A stretch of DNA of 64,000 nucleotides from Gammaproteobacteria bacterium. Lineage in GTDB: Bacteria; Pseudomonadota; Gammaproteobacteria; Thiohalobacterales; Thiohalobacteraceae. The notes below the pieces were generated by a model, which saw only the letters and a program-made list of their open reading frames with translations, was not told the origin of the DNA and ran no database searches. Positions 25,657 through 33,086 of the stretch are shown here, one piece after another. Position numbers and translations under genes: made by a program. The stretch lies in the NCBI GenBank assembly GCA_018819175.1, contig JAHJQQ010000014.1, forward strand, positions 62,001 through 126,000, written 5' to 3'. Each line of letters starts with the position of its first letter. Positions within the stretch are counted from its first letter, which is position 1.

Positions 25657-26832
25657 GTGAATCAGCAAGTCAGCATGGATGCGAATCCTACCGAACATGC
25701 CGGGCATCCTCGTTATTTGAAAATCCGCCGCGTCACCCTGGTGGGTGCGGTAATCAACGCGGTTCTGGCCACCATCAAACTCATGTTTGGTTACCTGGCG
25801 CACTCTCAAGCGCTGATCGCCGATGGTTTGCATTCGGTCTCGGATCTGGCCAGTGATTTTCTGCTGCTGTTCGCGGCCAAACATGCCTCGCGCGATGCCG
25901 ACGAAGATCATCCCTATGGTCACGGGCGTATCGAAACACTGTTTGGGATTGTTCAAGGCTCCATCCTCGGCGTGTTTGCGTTGGGCATTGCTTATGATGC
26001 CGGCCAGCGGTTATTTGATCCCGCGCGCTTGCTGCAACCGGAGTCTTTCGCGTTGATTATTGCCCTGGTATCGGTGCTGGCCAAGGAAGGTCTATATCAC
26101 TACACCATCCGCGCCGCGCGTAAGCTGCGCTCCAACATGCTGCGCGGTAATGCCTGGGATCACCGCAGTGATGCCATTTCATCGGTGATTGTCATGGTGG
26201 GTGTGGCAGGCACTCTGGGTGGTCTACCCTATCTGGATGCCTTGGCCGCCATCGGTGTGGCCCTGATGATTCTCAAAATCAGTTGGGCATTGATCTGGCA
26301 AAGTGTGCGCGAACTGATCGATACGGCGCTGGATGCTGAAAAGGTGGAGAAGATCCGCGGTAAGATCATGCATGTCGGAGGCGTGGAGCGCGTGCATATG
26401 CTGCGCACCCGCACCAGCGGCCGTGATGCTCTGGTCGATGTGCACATCCAGGTGGATCCGGCCCTGAGCGTATCCGAGGGCCATCATATCGGTGAAAAGG
26501 TCCGCGACGATCTGATTGCAGAGATTGAAGAGGTTGCGGATGTCACCGTCCATATCGACCCGGAAGATGATGAGACCGCCTCACCCTGCGACCATCTGCC
26601 GCTGCGCGAAGAAATTCTGCCGCTTCTGCGCGAGAGCTGGCGGAGTTTGCCGGCGGCGGAGTCGATTGAGGATATCGGCCTGCATTATTTGGACGGCGAG
26701 ATTCACGTGGACCTGGTTCTACCATTAGAATGTGCGCCGGATCGGGCCTCGGCCGAGGCACTCATGGGCGAATTTCAGCGTCTTGCTGACGCCGTCGAGG
26801 GGATCGGAGCTGTCAGGCTTCTCTATCGCTAG
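25657..26832 (+). CDS. Cation diffusion facilitator (CDF) metal transporter
   Basis: The 391-residue protein has the CDF layout: six predicted membrane helices (about residues 25-230) then two cytoplasmic domains. Helix 2 holds LIADGLHSVSDLASDF with the likely ligands H59 and D63; the HPYGHGRIETLFG motif follows; helix 5 has AWDHRSDAISS, where the usual His-x3-Asp pair reads Asp-x3-Asp. Metal choice (Zn, Fe, Mn, Co) cannot be settled from this. The C-terminal part (about 240-391) is longer than usual and looks like a duplicated ferredoxin-like dimerisation domain. Start is GTG 25657 or ATG 25675. It lies 3 bases after the tusA-like gene. Confidence 0.9.
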   Translation: MNQQVSMDANPTEHAGHPRYLKIRRVTLVGAVINAVLATIKLMFGYLAHSQALIADGLHSVSDLASDFLLLFAAKHASRDADEDHPYGHGRIETLFGIVQGSILGVFALGIAYDAGQRLFDPARLLQPESFALIIALVSVLAKEGLYHYTIRAARKLRSNMLRGNAWDHRSDAISSVIVMVGVAGTLGGLPYLDALAAIGVALMILKISWALIWQSVRELIDTALDAEKVEKIRGKIMHVGGVERVHMLRTRTSGRDALVDVHIQVDPALSVSEGHHIGEKVRDDLIAEIEEVADVTVHIDPEDDETASPCDHLPLREEILPLLRESWRSLPAAESIEDIGLHYLDGEIHVDLVLPLECAPDRASAEALMGEFQRLADAVEGIGAVRLLYR

Positions 26833-26833
26833 C

Positions 26834-26850
26834 TGCACTATCTTCGTGCA
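26834..26850 (+). promoter_or_regulatory. NtrC-binding site 1 of glnA
   Basis: TGCACTATCTTCGTGCA matches the 17-base NtrC consensus (TGCAC-N7-GTGCA) with perfect arms. Its centre is about 128 bases upstream of the predicted sigma54 start and 31 bases from site 2, nearly the spacing of the two strong enhancer sites at E. coli glnAp2. Confidence 0.85.
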
Positions 26851-26864
26851 AGACGCGGTTTAGG

Positions 26865-26881
26865 CGCACAAAAATGGTGCT
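26865..26881 (+). promoter_or_regulatory. NtrC-binding site 2 of glnA
   Basis: CGCACAAAAATGGTGCT matches the extended NtrC consensus TGCACCAAAATGGTGCA at 14 of 17 positions. Together with site 1 it forms a paired enhancer, three helical turns apart, so two NtrC dimers would sit on the same DNA face. Confidence 0.82.
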
Positions 26882-26943
26882 TTACGTGGCTCTTGTTTAG
26901 CCAAGATTTATTAAAGGCATTGATTAGACGAGTAATTTTTCTG

Positions 26944-26959
26944 TGGCATATTTCGTGCT
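26944..26959 (+). promoter_or_regulatory. Sigma54 promoter of glnA
   Basis: TGGCATATTTCGTGCT matches TGGCAC-N5-TTGCW with the invariant GG and GC at the required spacing (14 of 16 positions). Transcription should start near 26970, giving an 88-base leader before glnA. Confidence 0.85.
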
Positions 26960-27057
26960 CAAATGTGGACACGATTTTATTTCGCTGCCTTGAAGTGATC
27001 CGCTGAAACGGAACGCAGGAAGCAGCATTTTGAAACCTTTTCATGTGGAGAGAGACC

Positions 27058-28467
27058 ATGACAGCAGCCAAGGTACAAAAAACCATGAAGGACAACGCCG
27101 TTAAGTTCGTTGACCTTCGTTTCACGGATACCAAGGGCAAAGAACAACACGTGACGATTCCCGCGAGCACCATCGACGCCGGTTTTTTTAAAGACGGCAA
27201 GATGTTCGACGGTTCGTCGATTTCCGGCTGGAAGGGCATCAATGAATCCGACATGGTGCTGATGCCTGACACCTCGACCATTGTCATGGATCCGTTCTCG
27301 GATGAGTCCACCCTGATCATCCGTTGCGACATTCTCGAACCCAACACCATGAAAGGTTACGAGCGCGACCCGCGTTCGCTGGCGATTCGTGCCGAGGCCT
27401 ACCTAAAGTCCACCGGCATTGCCGATACCGCGTACTTCGGTCCGGAAAATGAATTCTTCATCTTCGACGACGTGCGCTGGGGTTCCAACATCAGCGGCTC
27501 GTTCTGCAAAGTGGATTCCGACGAAGCCTCCTGGAACACCGAGCGTGTTTATCAGGACGGCAACATGGGCCATCGTCCGACCGTGAAGGGTGGCTATTTC
27601 CCCGTGCCGCCGGTCGATGCCCTGCATGATCTGCGTGGCGCCATGTGTCTGGCCCTGGAAGAAATGGGTCTGGGCGTTGAAGTGCATCACCACGAAGTCG
27701 CCACCGCCGGTCAGTGCGAAATCGGCGTGTTGTTCGGCACCCTGGTGAAGAAGGCCGACGAAGTTCAGATCCTGAAATACGTGATCCAGAACGTCGCCCA
27801 TGCCTACGGCAAGACCGCCACCTTCATGCCCAAGCCGATCGTCGGCGACAACGGCAGCGGCATGCACGTGCATCAGTCGCTGGCCAAGGCCGGCAAGAAC
27901 CTGTTCGCGGGTAACAAGTACGGTGGTCTGTCCGACATCGCCCTGTACTACATCGGCGGCATCATCAAGCATGCCCGTGCCCTGAACGCCTTCACCAATG
28001 CCTCGACCAACTCCTACAAGCGTCTGGTCCCGGGCTTCGAAGCGCCGGTCATGCTGGCCTATTCCGCCCGCAACCGTTCCGCCTCGATTCGTATTCCGCA
28101 CGTACCGAACCCGAAGGGTCGTCGTATCGAAATCCGTTTCCCGGATTCCACCGCCAATCCTTATCTGGCCTTCTCGGCCATGATGATGGCCGGCCTCGAC
28201 GGCATTCAGAACAAGATCCATCCTGGCGATGCCATGGACAAGGACCTGTACGATCTGCCGCCGGAAGAAGAGAAGAAGATCCCGCAAGTCTGCCACGCGC
28301 TGGATCAGGCGCTGGATGCCCTGGACAAGGATCGCAAGTTCCTGAAGACCGGTGGTGTGTTCACCGACGACGTGATCGATGCCTATATCTCGCTGAAGAT
28401 GCAGGAAGTCACGCGTATCCGCATGACCACGCACCCGATCGAGTTCGACATGTACTACAGCCTGTAA
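27058..28467 (+). CDS. glnA: Glutamine synthetase, type I (GlnA)
   Basis: GlnA makes glutamine from glutamate, ammonia and ATP as a cytoplasmic dodecamer. I start at ATG 27058, which gives exactly 469 residues, the enterobacterial length. Blocks present: FVDLRFTDTKGKEQHVTIP, MFDGSSISGWKGINESDM, EFFIFDDVRWG, KGGYFPVPPVD, HHEVATAGQCEIG, GDNGSGMHVHQSL (ATP site), NRSASIRIPHV, and the adenylylation loop KDLYDLPPEE with its conserved tyrosine, so GlnE-type control is expected. The upstream region has paired NtrC sites and a sigma54 promoter, so expression should rise under nitrogen limitation through NtrC, encoded 2 kb downstream. Confidence 0.98.
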   Translation: MTAAKVQKTMKDNAVKFVDLRFTDTKGKEQHVTIPASTIDAGFFKDGKMFDGSSISGWKGINESDMVLMPDTSTIVMDPFSDESTLIIRCDILEPNTMKGYERDPRSLAIRAEAYLKSTGIADTAYFGPENEFFIFDDVRWGSNISGSFCKVDSDEASWNTERVYQDGNMGHRPTVKGGYFPVPPVDALHDLRGAMCLALEEMGLGVEVHHHEVATAGQCEIGVLFGTLVKKADEVQILKYVIQNVAHAYGKTATFMPKPIVGDNGSGMHVHQSLAKAGKNLFAGNKYGGLSDIALYYIGGIIKHARALNAFTNASTNSYKRLVPGFEAPVMLAYSARNRSASIRIPHVPNPKGRRIEIRFPDSTANPYLAFSAMMMAGLDGIQNKIHPGDAMDKDLYDLPPEEEKKIPQVCHALDQALDALDKDRKFLKTGGVFTDDVIDAYISLKMQEVTRIRMTTHPIEFDMYYSL

Positions 28468-28491
28468 GTCGGCAGGTTGGCTCTACTGATC

Positions 28492-28520
28492 AACGCCCCC
28501 GCAAGGGGGCGTTGTCATTT
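28492..28520 (+). terminator. Rho-independent terminator of glnA
   Basis: AACGCCCCC (28492-28500) and GGGGGCGTT (28505-28513) form a perfect 9-bp stem with a GCAA tetraloop, followed by GTCATTT. It lies 25 bases past the glnA stop, separating glnA from the downstream genes. Confidence 0.85.
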
Positions 28521-28578
28521 AGGGTCCAAAAACAGAGATACAGTTGCATCCTGGCCGGCGTGGATTTATGTTTGGTCC

Positions 28579-29118
28579 ATGCACAGATTAGCAACGCTAG
28601 TGATTTTAGCTCTGCTGCCCGTATTGGCACCGGCGGCGGTTTACAAATGGACCGATGCCAATGGCACGGTGCATTTCACGGATACCCCGCGCGAAGGTGC
28701 TGAAGAGGTCCATGTGGCGCCGCCACAAACCTACACCCCCGCGCAGTTGCCACCGATTACGCCGGAACCGGAACCGCCGCCAGTACCGGTTGATTACACC
28801 CGTTTTGAGCTGACGGCGCCGGCCAATGAGGCGACCCTGCGTGATAATACCGGCGATATCACCGTCACATTTGCAATGGAACCCGCCCTCAAAGTCGGCC
28901 GCGGACATAAACTGATCGTCCTGCTGGACGGCCAGGCTCAACCACCGGTTAAGGCCAGCACGGCTATCCTGAAGAATGTCGAACGCGGCAGTCACAGTCT
29001 GCAGGGTCAGATTGTCGATAGCCGCGGCGAGGTTATTATCGCCAGCCAATCCGTCACGGTGCATCTGTTTCGCCAATCCGTCCTGGCGCCCAATCGGGCG
29101 CGTCCCGCCCCGCGCTGA
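28579..29118 (+). CDS. Periplasmic DUF4124-domain protein
   Basis: The 179-residue product starts MHRLATLVILALLPVLAPAA, a Sec signal peptide, followed directly by VYKWTDANGTVHFTDTP, the DUF4124 signature found in many proteobacterial envelope proteins. A proline-rich linker (PPITPEPEPPPVPVDY) leads to a C-terminal beta-rich domain (FELTAPANEATLRDNTGDITVTFAMEP; HKLIVLLDGQ; GSHSLQGQIVDSRGEVI) like an Ig/FN3-type fold. Such genes often lie between glnA and ntrB in gammaproteobacteria, as here, but no function is established. The longer frame to 28477 runs back through the glnA terminator and is not used. Confidence 0.82.
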   Translation: MHRLATLVILALLPVLAPAAVYKWTDANGTVHFTDTPREGAEEVHVAPPQTYTPAQLPPITPEPEPPPVPVDYTRFELTAPANEATLRDNTGDITVTFAMEPALKVGRGHKLIVLLDGQAQPPVKASTAILKNVERGSHSLQGQIVDSRGEVIIASQSVTVHLFRQSVLAPNRARPAPR

Positions 29119-29129
29119 ATCGGGCATCG

Positions 29130-29146
29130 CGCACTATAATTGTGCG
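29130..29146 (+). promoter_or_regulatory. NtrC-like site overlapping a -10 box, upstream of ntrB
   Basis: CGCACTATAATTGTGCG has perfect CGCAC/GTGCG arms at the NtrC spacing. A consensus TATAAT sits inside it at 29135-29140, although the -35 is poor. Binding of NtrC would block that promoter, as happens at E. coli glnLp, so this may be the autorepression site of ntrBC. Confidence 0.6.
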
Positions 29147-29333
29147 TAACCTGTGCAGATATCGCGCGGCAAACAGCCGTCAACGCCTGGAAATATTCCT
29201 GGTTGCCGTACAAGATAACCACGAGCCAATATAACCGATTGTTTTTGAATATATTAATATTGGTGCGCCCGGAGCCCTAATCGAGTGCTCAGGGAATCCC
29301 CAGGTTTGGTTTGCTTCTTGCTATGACCGGGTT

Positions 29334-30422
29334 ATGGATGCGCTGCAGATGAAACCGACGACCCGGGACAACCGCATATTGGAAGGTATGAGCACCGCCG
29401 TGCTGGTGTTCAACCGTGCCCTGCAGCTGGCCTATCTGAATCCCGCCGGTGAGATGCTGTTGGATATCAGTGTCCGCCAGGCACGCGCCCAAGGGGTGCA
29501 GGACCTGTTTCCAGGTGCGCATGATCTGGAAGAACGGCTGCGCCATGCGCTCGGCAGTAATCACCCCTATACCGAACACGAACTACACCTGCAGCTCCCG
29601 AGCGGCCGGGAAATAATCGTCGACTGTATCGTGACGCTGCTGTTCGATCCGGTCAGCGGCAATGAAGTCCTGGTGGAATTCACTCAGATGGACCGGCACC
29701 TGCGTCTCGCGCGTGAAGAGAATCTGCTGGAACAGTATCAGGCCGCACGCCAGCTGGTGCGCGGTTTGGCACATGAAATTAAAAACCCACTGGGCGGTTT
29801 ACGCGGTGCGGCACAGTTGCTGGAGCGTGAACTCGCCAACGAAGAACTCAAGGAATATACGCGCATTATCATTGGCGAAGCCGACCGGTTACGAAATCTG
29901 GTCAACCGCATGCTGGGCCCGAATCAGCTTCCGAAGGCACGGCCCTGCAATATTCACCAGATCGTCGAACACGTGCGCAATCTGGTGGCGGCCGAAGAGC
30001 ATGACGAACTGTTGCTGGTACGCGATTACGACCCCAGCATCCCGGATTTCACAGCCGATCCGGAACAACTCATTCAGGCGCTGCTCAACATCGTGCGCAA
30101 TGCCGCGCAGGCCTTGCAGGGAAAAGGGCAGATCATTTTGCGTACGCGCACCATGCGCAATGTCACCCTCGGCCAGAAACGCCACAAACTGGTGGCGCGC
30201 GTCGATGTGATCGACAACGGCCCGGGTATACCTGCTGAGATGCTGGAAACCATTTTCTACCCGATGGTCACCGGCCGCGCTGAAGGCACAGGTCTTGGCC
30301 TGTCGATCGCGCAATCCCTCGTGAATGTGCATGGCGGACTGATTGAATGCAGCAGCCGTCCCGGACATACCGAATTCACCATACTGTTACCACTGGAGCC
30401 ATTGGATGACCACGGGCGATAA
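29334..30422 (+). CDS. glnL: Nitrogen sensor histidine kinase NtrB (GlnL)
   Basis: NtrB phosphorylates NtrC under nitrogen limitation and, with PII, dephosphorylates it when nitrogen is plentiful. The 362-residue cytoplasmic protein has a PAS domain (about 14-115; NRILEGMSTAVLVFNRALQLAYLNPAGE), the HisKA motif RGLAHEIKNPLGGLRGAAQLLE with the phospho-acceptor H147, and the HATPase_c domain with N box NIVRNAAQAL, G1 VIDNGPGIP and G2 GRAEGTGLGLSIAQS. No membrane segment is present, as expected. ATG 29334 is taken as start; ATG 29349 is possible. Its 3' end overlaps ntrC by 17 bases. Confidence 0.96.
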   Translation: MDALQMKPTTRDNRILEGMSTAVLVFNRALQLAYLNPAGEMLLDISVRQARAQGVQDLFPGAHDLEERLRHALGSNHPYTEHELHLQLPSGREIIVDCIVTLLFDPVSGNEVLVEFTQMDRHLRLAREENLLEQYQAARQLVRGLAHEIKNPLGGLRGAAQLLERELANEELKEYTRIIIGEADRLRNLVNRMLGPNQLPKARPCNIHQIVEHVRNLVAAEEHDELLLVRDYDPSIPDFTADPEQLIQALLNIVRNAAQALQGKGQIILRTRTMRNVTLGQKRHKLVARVDVIDNGPGIPAEMLETIFYPMVTGRAEGTGLGLSIAQSLVNVHGGLIECSSRPGHTEFTILLPLEPLDDHGR

Positions 30423-31836
30423 AATTTGGGTGATCGATGATGATCGCTCCATACGCTGGGTGCTGGAAAAGGCGCTCAAACAGGCGGACATGGACGTGTC
30501 GAGTTTTTCCGGCGCGACCGGCGTGTTGGATGCACTCGAGCGCGGCCGCCCCGACGCCTTGATTACCGATATCCGCATGCCCGGCGTGAATGGATTGGAA
30601 CTGTTGTCGGATATCAGCGCGCGTTATCCTGATCTGCCGGTGATTATCATGACCGCGCATTCCGATCTCGACAGTGCCGTTGCCGCGTACCAGGGCGGTG
30701 CGTTCGAATATCTGCCGAAGCCCTTTGATGTCGATGAAGCGGTCGCACTGGTGCAGCGCGCTGTGGACCATCGGCGCCGTCAGCAAGGCAACGGCGCCCC
30801 CGCGGAAACCACGCCGACACCGGAGATCATTGGTGAAGCACCGGCCATGCAGGAGGTGTTCCGCGCCATCGGCCGATTATCGCGTTCGAATATCACGGTG
30901 CTGATCAATGGCGAATCGGGAACCGGCAAGGAACTGGTGGCGCATGCGTTGCATCGTCACAGTCCGCGCAAGGAGGCGCCGTTCATTGCACTGAATATGG
31001 CGGCCATCCCGCGTGATCTGCTCGAATCAGAATTGTTTGGCCATGAACGCGGGGCCTTCACCGGCGCGCAGAATCGCCGCGTGGGTCGTTTCGAACAAGC
31101 GGATGGCGGCAGCCTGTTTCTGGATGAGATTGGGGACATGCCGGCGGAACTGCAGACGCGACTATTACGCGTGCTGGCCGACGGCGAATTCTACCGTGTG
31201 GGTGGTCACACGCCGGTCAAGGTGGATGTGCGCATTATCGCGGCAACGCATCAGAATCTCGAACAGCTGGTCAAGGACGGACGTTTCCGTGAGGATCTCT
31301 ATCACCGCCTGAACGTGATCCGCATTCATATCCCGCCACTGCGTGAACGACGTGAAGACATTCCGTTATTGCTGCGTTTCTTCCTGGATCGCGCCGCGCA
31401 CGAACTTTCGGTCGAACCCAAGGTGATTCGTCCCGAAGTAGCGAACTACCTTGCGCATGTCGACTGGCCCGGCAATGTACGCCAGCTGGAAAATCTCTGT
31501 CGTTGGTTGACCGTGATGGCCGCAAGCCGTGAAGTCCATCTGGATGATTTACCGCCGGAGCTGGTTGAGAGTTCGCCAGCAGCAGCGGGCATGGGCGGTG
31601 GCGGCATGACCTGGGAACAGTCGTTACAACGTTGGGCCGATCAGGAACTCTCGGGTGGCGCCCAGGGATTGCTCGATCGCGCCGTCCCTACCTTTGAACG
31701 CATCATGATTGAGTCCGCGCTCAAACGCACCAGCGGCCGACGTCAGGACGCGGCGCGTCTGCTCGGCTGGGGCCGCAACACCCTCACACGCAAAATCAAG
31801 GAACTCGGCATGGACGAAGGCGCAACGGAAGACTGA
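30406..31836 (+). CDS. glnG: Nitrogen regulation response regulator NtrC (GlnG)
   Basis: NtrC is a sigma54-dependent enhancer-binding activator. Start ATG 30406 gives 476 residues. The receiver domain has the acidic pocket VIDDDRSIRW and phospho-acceptor D55 in LITDIRMPG; the AAA+ domain has Walker A INGESGTGKELVAH (about 169-176), the sigma54-contact loop GAFTGA (216-221), Walker B GGSLFLDEIGDM and the VRQLENLCR sensor region; the C-terminal Fis-type helix-turn-helix is GRRQDAARLLGWGRNTLTRKIKELGM. Everything needed for activity is present. Targets visible in this window are glnA and possibly its own operon. Confidence 0.97.
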   Translation: MTTGDKIWVIDDDRSIRWVLEKALKQADMDVSSFSGATGVLDALERGRPDALITDIRMPGVNGLELLSDISARYPDLPVIIMTAHSDLDSAVAAYQGGAFEYLPKPFDVDEAVALVQRAVDHRRRQQGNGAPAETTPTPEIIGEAPAMQEVFRAIGRLSRSNITVLINGESGTGKELVAHALHRHSPRKEAPFIALNMAAIPRDLLESELFGHERGAFTGAQNRRVGRFEQADGGSLFLDEIGDMPAELQTRLLRVLADGEFYRVGGHTPVKVDVRIIAATHQNLEQLVKDGRFREDLYHRLNVIRIHIPPLRERREDIPLLLRFFLDRAAHELSVEPKVIRPEVANYLAHVDWPGNVRQLENLCRWLTVMAASREVHLDDLPPELVESSPAAAGMGGGGMTWEQSLQRWADQELSGGAQGLLDRAVPTFERIMIESALKRTSGRRQDAARLLGWGRNTLTRKIKELGMDEGATED

Positions 31837-31904
31837 ACGCTAACATAGCTTGGCTGAACAACGTGAAACCCGGGTTTCGCCATCGCTCAACCCAGGCTAC
31901 AAGA

Positions 31905-32000
31905 CAGAGGATTTGCAATTCAGGGAGTAGGGTGTGGTGAGCGCAGCGAACCGCACCGTATATATGTAGGGTGGGTTAGCGTGGTTTGCGTAACCCACCA
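31905..32000. repeat. Mosaic of dispersed repeats in the ntrC-msh gap
   Basis: The 229-base gap between the convergent ntrC and the PilM-like gene is mostly repeat. It includes AGTAGGGTGTGGTGAGCGCA (31926-31945), which recurs in part inside mshD at 35400-35418, and a hairpin GGTGGGTTA (31970-31978) with TAACCCACC (31991-31999). These are common intergenic repeat types in gammaproteobacteria. The hairpin may terminate transcription from both sides. No gene is visible. Confidence 0.6.
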
Positions 32001-32065
32001 GCGTTGCGAAGCAACACGATCGGGCGTGTTATCTCAAACGCACCTTTCTGTGCGTTTGGTGTTCC

Positions 32066-33004
32066 CTAAAGCGATTTGCTTTCACTGCGCAATGCCGCAC
32101 CGATCGCCAGCACCGATTCGCCGATCTGATCCGCGGGCACCTTGTCCGCACCCTCCACGATTTCGGCAAGTTGCAACATGCGTACCTTAAGACCGATACT
32201 GCTGCTGAGACTCTCGACCAGCCCTGGCAGAGGCTCGGCCAGTGGCGTGATCAGCAAATGCGTAATCGGCGCCTGCTGAAAATGCCGGTCGTAATAATCC
32301 AGCGAACGCTGCACTTCCAAAGCCAGACCATCGAACAGGGCCTCGGTCTGACCATCGATAATGGCTTCGCGTAGACGCTCCAAACCAAGATCCAGTGTAC
32401 GCGCCAGATATAAGGTGCGATTGCGGCACAGGGCCATCAACCCGCGCTGTGCGCCGAAATACAGCATGGCAACGCCCTGCTCATCTTCCGGTAATTGCGC
32501 GGCGAGATTGCGTAGCGCAAGTTCGGGAATATCAATCACGCTCAGATTGATCCCGGCATCCTGCAGACTATCGGCAAGTTGTTTGACATCGGCACTGCGA
32601 CTGACAACGACATAGAGATGGGTTTGGCCACGCGCGCCGCTGGCCGGCGCATCGAACACATCCAGCACCGCATCATCGACATGAAAATCGATCAGTTCAC
32701 GGATGCGCCAACGGACCGCGGCGCGCAACTCAGGAGCGGGAACTTCGGGCGATTCGATCAGCAGCAGGTGATAACTGCCCAAGGGCATCACCGTGTGACA
32801 TTCCTGATGGCTCAGGTCGTATTGGCGCGCCAGTTTCGACAGCTGATTCGCATCGCTGGCCTCAATGTGGCAGAAGCGCAGTTTGCCGCGTCCGCCATTG
32901 GGCTGATCGACCTGCGCGAGGACAATCTTTCCGGCATCTATCACCGTGCCGGTCTTGCAAGTCTGCGAGCGCGATTTGCCGAACGGTAGTGCGGGCCATT
33001 TCAT
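32066..33004 (-). CDS. mshI: PilM-like MSHA biogenesis protein (MshI-type)
   Basis: The 312-residue protein looks like the actin-fold cytoplasmic component of type IV pilus inner-membrane subcomplexes (PilM / MshI). Evidence is HLLLIESPEVPAPELRAAVRWRIRELIDFHVDDAVLDVFD, the typical 'VP--EL--AVRW-I-----' stretch, followed by YVVVSRSADVKQLADSLQDAGI, LRNLAAQL and a C-terminal LSYYDRHF-like SLDYYDRHFQQAPI. No membrane segment. In the classical MSHA order mshI comes first; here it is the last gene, 82 bases after the propeller pilin, while a PilN-like gene takes the front position. Identity is good to family level, weaker to the exact Msh letter. Confidence 0.75.
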   Translation of the reverse strand: MKWPALPFGKSRSQTCKTGTVIDAGKIVLAQVDQPNGGRGKLRFCHIEASDANQLSKLARQYDLSHQECHTVMPLGSYHLLLIESPEVPAPELRAAVRWRIRELIDFHVDDAVLDVFDAPASGARGQTHLYVVVSRSADVKQLADSLQDAGINLSVIDIPELALRNLAAQLPEDEQGVAMLYFGAQRGLMALCRNRTLYLARTLDLGLERLREAIIDGQTEALFDGLALEVQRSLDYYDRHFQQAPITHLLITPLAEPLPGLVESLSSSIGLKVRMLQLAEIVEGADKVPADQIGESVLAIGAALRSESKSL

Positions 33005-33086
33005 AGCGGTGTTCCCGTTTCAAAACCTGAACGATAGTAGCAAGGCTGGTTAAGGACTCCAAGCAAGCATAGTTTTGTGTCTCGGC

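Noticed and set aside
27403..28434. A 343-codon minus-strand open frame opposite glnA
   Set aside because: Shadow of the highly biased glnA codon pattern; no motif, no start signal.
29307..29322. A sigma54-like sequence TGGTTTGCTTCTTGCT just before ntrB
   Set aside because: The core spacing fits, but three of the variable consensus bases differ and the start would fall at the ntrB ATG, leaving no leader. I do not list it as a promoter, though it could serve if ATG 29349 is the true start.
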